DNA of 7,797 bases from Rickettsiales bacterium (GTDB lineage: Bacteria > Pseudomonadota > Alphaproteobacteria > Rickettsiales > UBA1997). Position numbers and translations under genes: made by a program. Of the stretch, positions 6,686 through 7,797 are shown piece by piece (within the stretch, counting starts at the first letter, position 1; each line of letters opens with the position of its first letter). The notes beneath the pieces are model-generated. The model had not been told where the DNA came from and made no database searches. It saw only the letters and a list, made by a program, of their open reading frames with translations. The stretch spans positions 1 to 7,797 of the forward strand of contig JAITOR010000063.1 of the NCBI GenBank assembly GCA_031289855.1, read 5' to 3'.

Positions 6686-7479
6686 TACACATCCATTGAA
6701 AACAATTTTAAAAAATTACCCGTCGTCATACTTTGAAATTCCATAAAATCTTTTTTAAAAAAATCCGCCAAATATTCTGCCGTATTTCGAACATAACTTG
6801 GTTGATTAGTCTTACCTCTATATGGCACAGGTGCTAAAAATGGAGCATCAGTTTCCACAAGCAATTTGTTCAATGGAACATCTTTTACAATGTTTCTAAC
6901 CTCTTCTGCATTTTTAAAAGTAATTATTCCTGATAAAGAAAAATAACCATCCAAATCAAGTCCAGTGTTGAATAATTCTTTACCAGATGTAAAAGAATGT
7001 AATAAAAATTTAAACTCACCATTTTTCATTTCGCTTTTCAAAATATCAATCATATCAATATCCGCATCTCTTGAATGTATGATAAGTGGTTTATTGGTTT
7101 GCCTTGCTAATTCAATGTGTATTTCAAAATTTTGTTTTTGTTTTACTTTATCGTATCCATCATAATGATAATCTAAACCACATTCACCTACACCAATTAC
7201 TTTATCTTGCAAAATATATTTTTTCAAAACATCAATGGAAACCAATTCGTCAATTTCCGTAGGATGAATACCCAATGAAGCATAAACACATTCAAAGTTT
7301 TTTGTAAATTGCAATGTTTTGTCAAATTCTTTTAAAGTTGTCCCTATGTCATTTATAATGTTTACATTGTTTTTTAGAGCATTTTCAACAATAGTTTTCA
7401 CATCAATACCATCTCCTCTATCCATCACCATATTCAAATGACAATGCGAATCCACAAGAAAATTATTTATATTAGCCAT
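6685..7479 (-). CDS. tatD: TatD family metal-dependent hydrolase (3'-5' DNase type)
   Basis: A TIM-barrel amidohydrolase-fold enzyme. Family members are metal-dependent deoxyribonucleases, reported in DNA repair and apoptosis-like DNA breakdown. Metal-binding residues are all present: HxH in DSHCHLN (His12, His14), Glu99 in GVGECGLDY, His135 in PLIIHSRDAD, His161 in LLHSFTSG, and Asp211 in ETDAPFLAPVPYRGKTNQPSYV. The length of 264 residues is normal, so the enzyme should be active. Whether it is TatD proper or the YcfH/YabD branch cannot be settled by eye. The ATG (7479-7477) overlaps the end of the upstream gene by 8 nt and the stop overlaps the mod start by one base, so the three genes appear to be one transcript with coupled translation. 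No good Shine-Dalgarno is visible. In many alphaproteobacteria tatD follows metG; the upstream protein here cannot be confirmed as MetG. Confidence 0.94.
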   Translation of the reverse strand: MANINNFLVDSHCHLNMVMDRGDGIDVKTIVENALKNNVNIINDIGTTLKEFDKTLQFTKNFECVYASLGIHPTEIDELVSIDVLKKYILQDKVIGVGECGLDYHYDGYDKVKQKQNFEIHIELARQTNKPLIIHSRDADIDMIDILKSEMKNGEFKFLLHSFTSGKELFNTGLDLDGYFSLSGIITFKNAEEVRNIVKDVPLNKLLVETDAPFLAPVPYRGKTNQPSYVRNTAEYLADFFKKDFMEFQSMTTGNFLKLFSMDV

Positions 7480-7797
7480 TGTTATTTATCTTTGCCAATA
7501 CATCGTTTATATCAAATTCAGTTTCAGGCTCTGGTGGTTGAGGCTGTTGTGGTTGAGGCTGTTGTGGTTGAGGCTGTTCCGCATATTCATCCTCTTCTAC
7601 CTCAATTTCGTCTTCTTCAAAATTATCGTCCACTGTCACATCATCTCCTTCTAACACATCCTCCTCCAATTCATCTTTAATTCCCTCTTCTTCCTCTCCA
7701 TATTGTTGTTCTCCTCCTCCCACTTGTCCTTCTTCAAAATACCTCTTTATATTCGCCGCAAAGAATGTAAACTTGTCATCTATTAAATTTAACTTAC
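7472..7797 (-). CDS. C-terminal part of an unidentified protein with acidic tail and Pro/Gln repeats
   Basis: The frame is open to the right edge, so this is the last 108 or so codons of a longer gene; the GTG at 7723 is internal. The first visible part (7724-7795) looks folded (LIDDKFTFFAANIKRYFEEG). It is followed by a Gly/Gln spacer, about 45 residues dominated by Glu and Asp, a Gln/Pro repeat (QPQPQQPQPQQPQPP) and a short final motif FDINDVLAKINNNG that could be an amphipathic helix. An acidic linker, a flexible Pro/Gln spacer and a terminal short motif suggest a tethered interaction tail, but no specific partner can be named. It shares 8 nt with tatD (ATGGCTAA) and is probably the first visible gene of that operon. 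I do not recognise the family. Confidence 0.75.
   Translation of the reverse strand, partial: KLNLIDDKFTFFAANIKRYFEEGQVGGGEQQYGEEEEGIKDELEEDVLEGDDVTVDDNFEEDEIEVEEDEYAEQPQPQQPQPQQPQPPEPETEFDINDVLAKINNNG
7521..7580 (-). repeat. 15-bp tandem repeat coding Pro/Gln
   Basis: Plus-strand unit GGTTGAGGCTGTTGT occurs perfectly at 7536-7550 and 7551-7565. It is followed by a 13/15 copy at 7566-7580 and preceded by a degenerate copy (11/15) at 7521-7535. Read on the coding strand, each unit gives five residues of Gln and Pro. Like the rpoD array, the unit is 15 bp and frame-preserving. Confidence 0.9.

Noticed and set aside
7472..7723. An 83-residue protein starting at the GTG at 7723
   Set aside because: The frame stays open upstream with protein-like sequence to the window edge; the GTG is an internal Val.

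Overview
The window comes from a strongly AT-rich bacterial genome. It carries a group 1 (RpoD-type) sigma factor, a class A penicillin-binding protein, a TatD-type hydrolase and a secreted outer-membrane beta-barrel protein, so the cell is Gram-negative and makes or remodels peptidoglycan. The sigma factor has the proteobacterial non-conserved domain, and the PBP active-site stretch (GSAFKLF, then ALGTTQVSLLELT) resembles the alphaproteobacterial PBP1A type. Low GC, Lys/Asn/Ile-rich proteins, repeat-bearing genes and a large-loop surface antigen suggest a host-associated alphaproteobacterium of the Rickettsiales/Holosporales kind. That placement is inference from family resemblance, not a database match.

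Layout, left to right: (1) 2-1903, + strand: the C-terminal 633 residues of a sigma-70 whose N-terminus enters the window inside a perfect 15-bp repeat coding for KKPVE. (2) A convergent hairpin at about 1902-1942. (3) 2002-2970, - strand: an 8-stranded OmpA-like surface protein with a roughly 150-residue loop before the last strand. (4) A 214-bp divergent promoter region. The omp promoter holds a 14-bp A/T homopolymer between its -35 and -10. The pbp promoter lies so close to the ATG that the mRNA is probably leaderless. (5) 3185-4930, + strand: a compact bifunctional PBP. (6) 4931-5233: about 300 bp with only a frame-broken remnant. (7) 7797 down to 5234, - strand: a tightly overlapping gene series. 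It consists of an unidentified protein with an acidic, Pro/Gln-repeat tail (truncated by the window edge), then tatD (8-nt overlap), then a type III-like Mod DNA methyltransferase (1-nt overlap). Mod looks C-terminally short and no restriction subunit is visible.

The strongest leads are the homopolymer-spaced omp promoter (a classic architecture for phase variation), the KKPVE repeat and a Thr-to-Arg change at the -12-reading position of the housekeeping sigma factor, and the Mod methyltransferase coupled to tatD next to decayed sequence. No tRNA, rRNA, CRISPR array or transposase was recognised.
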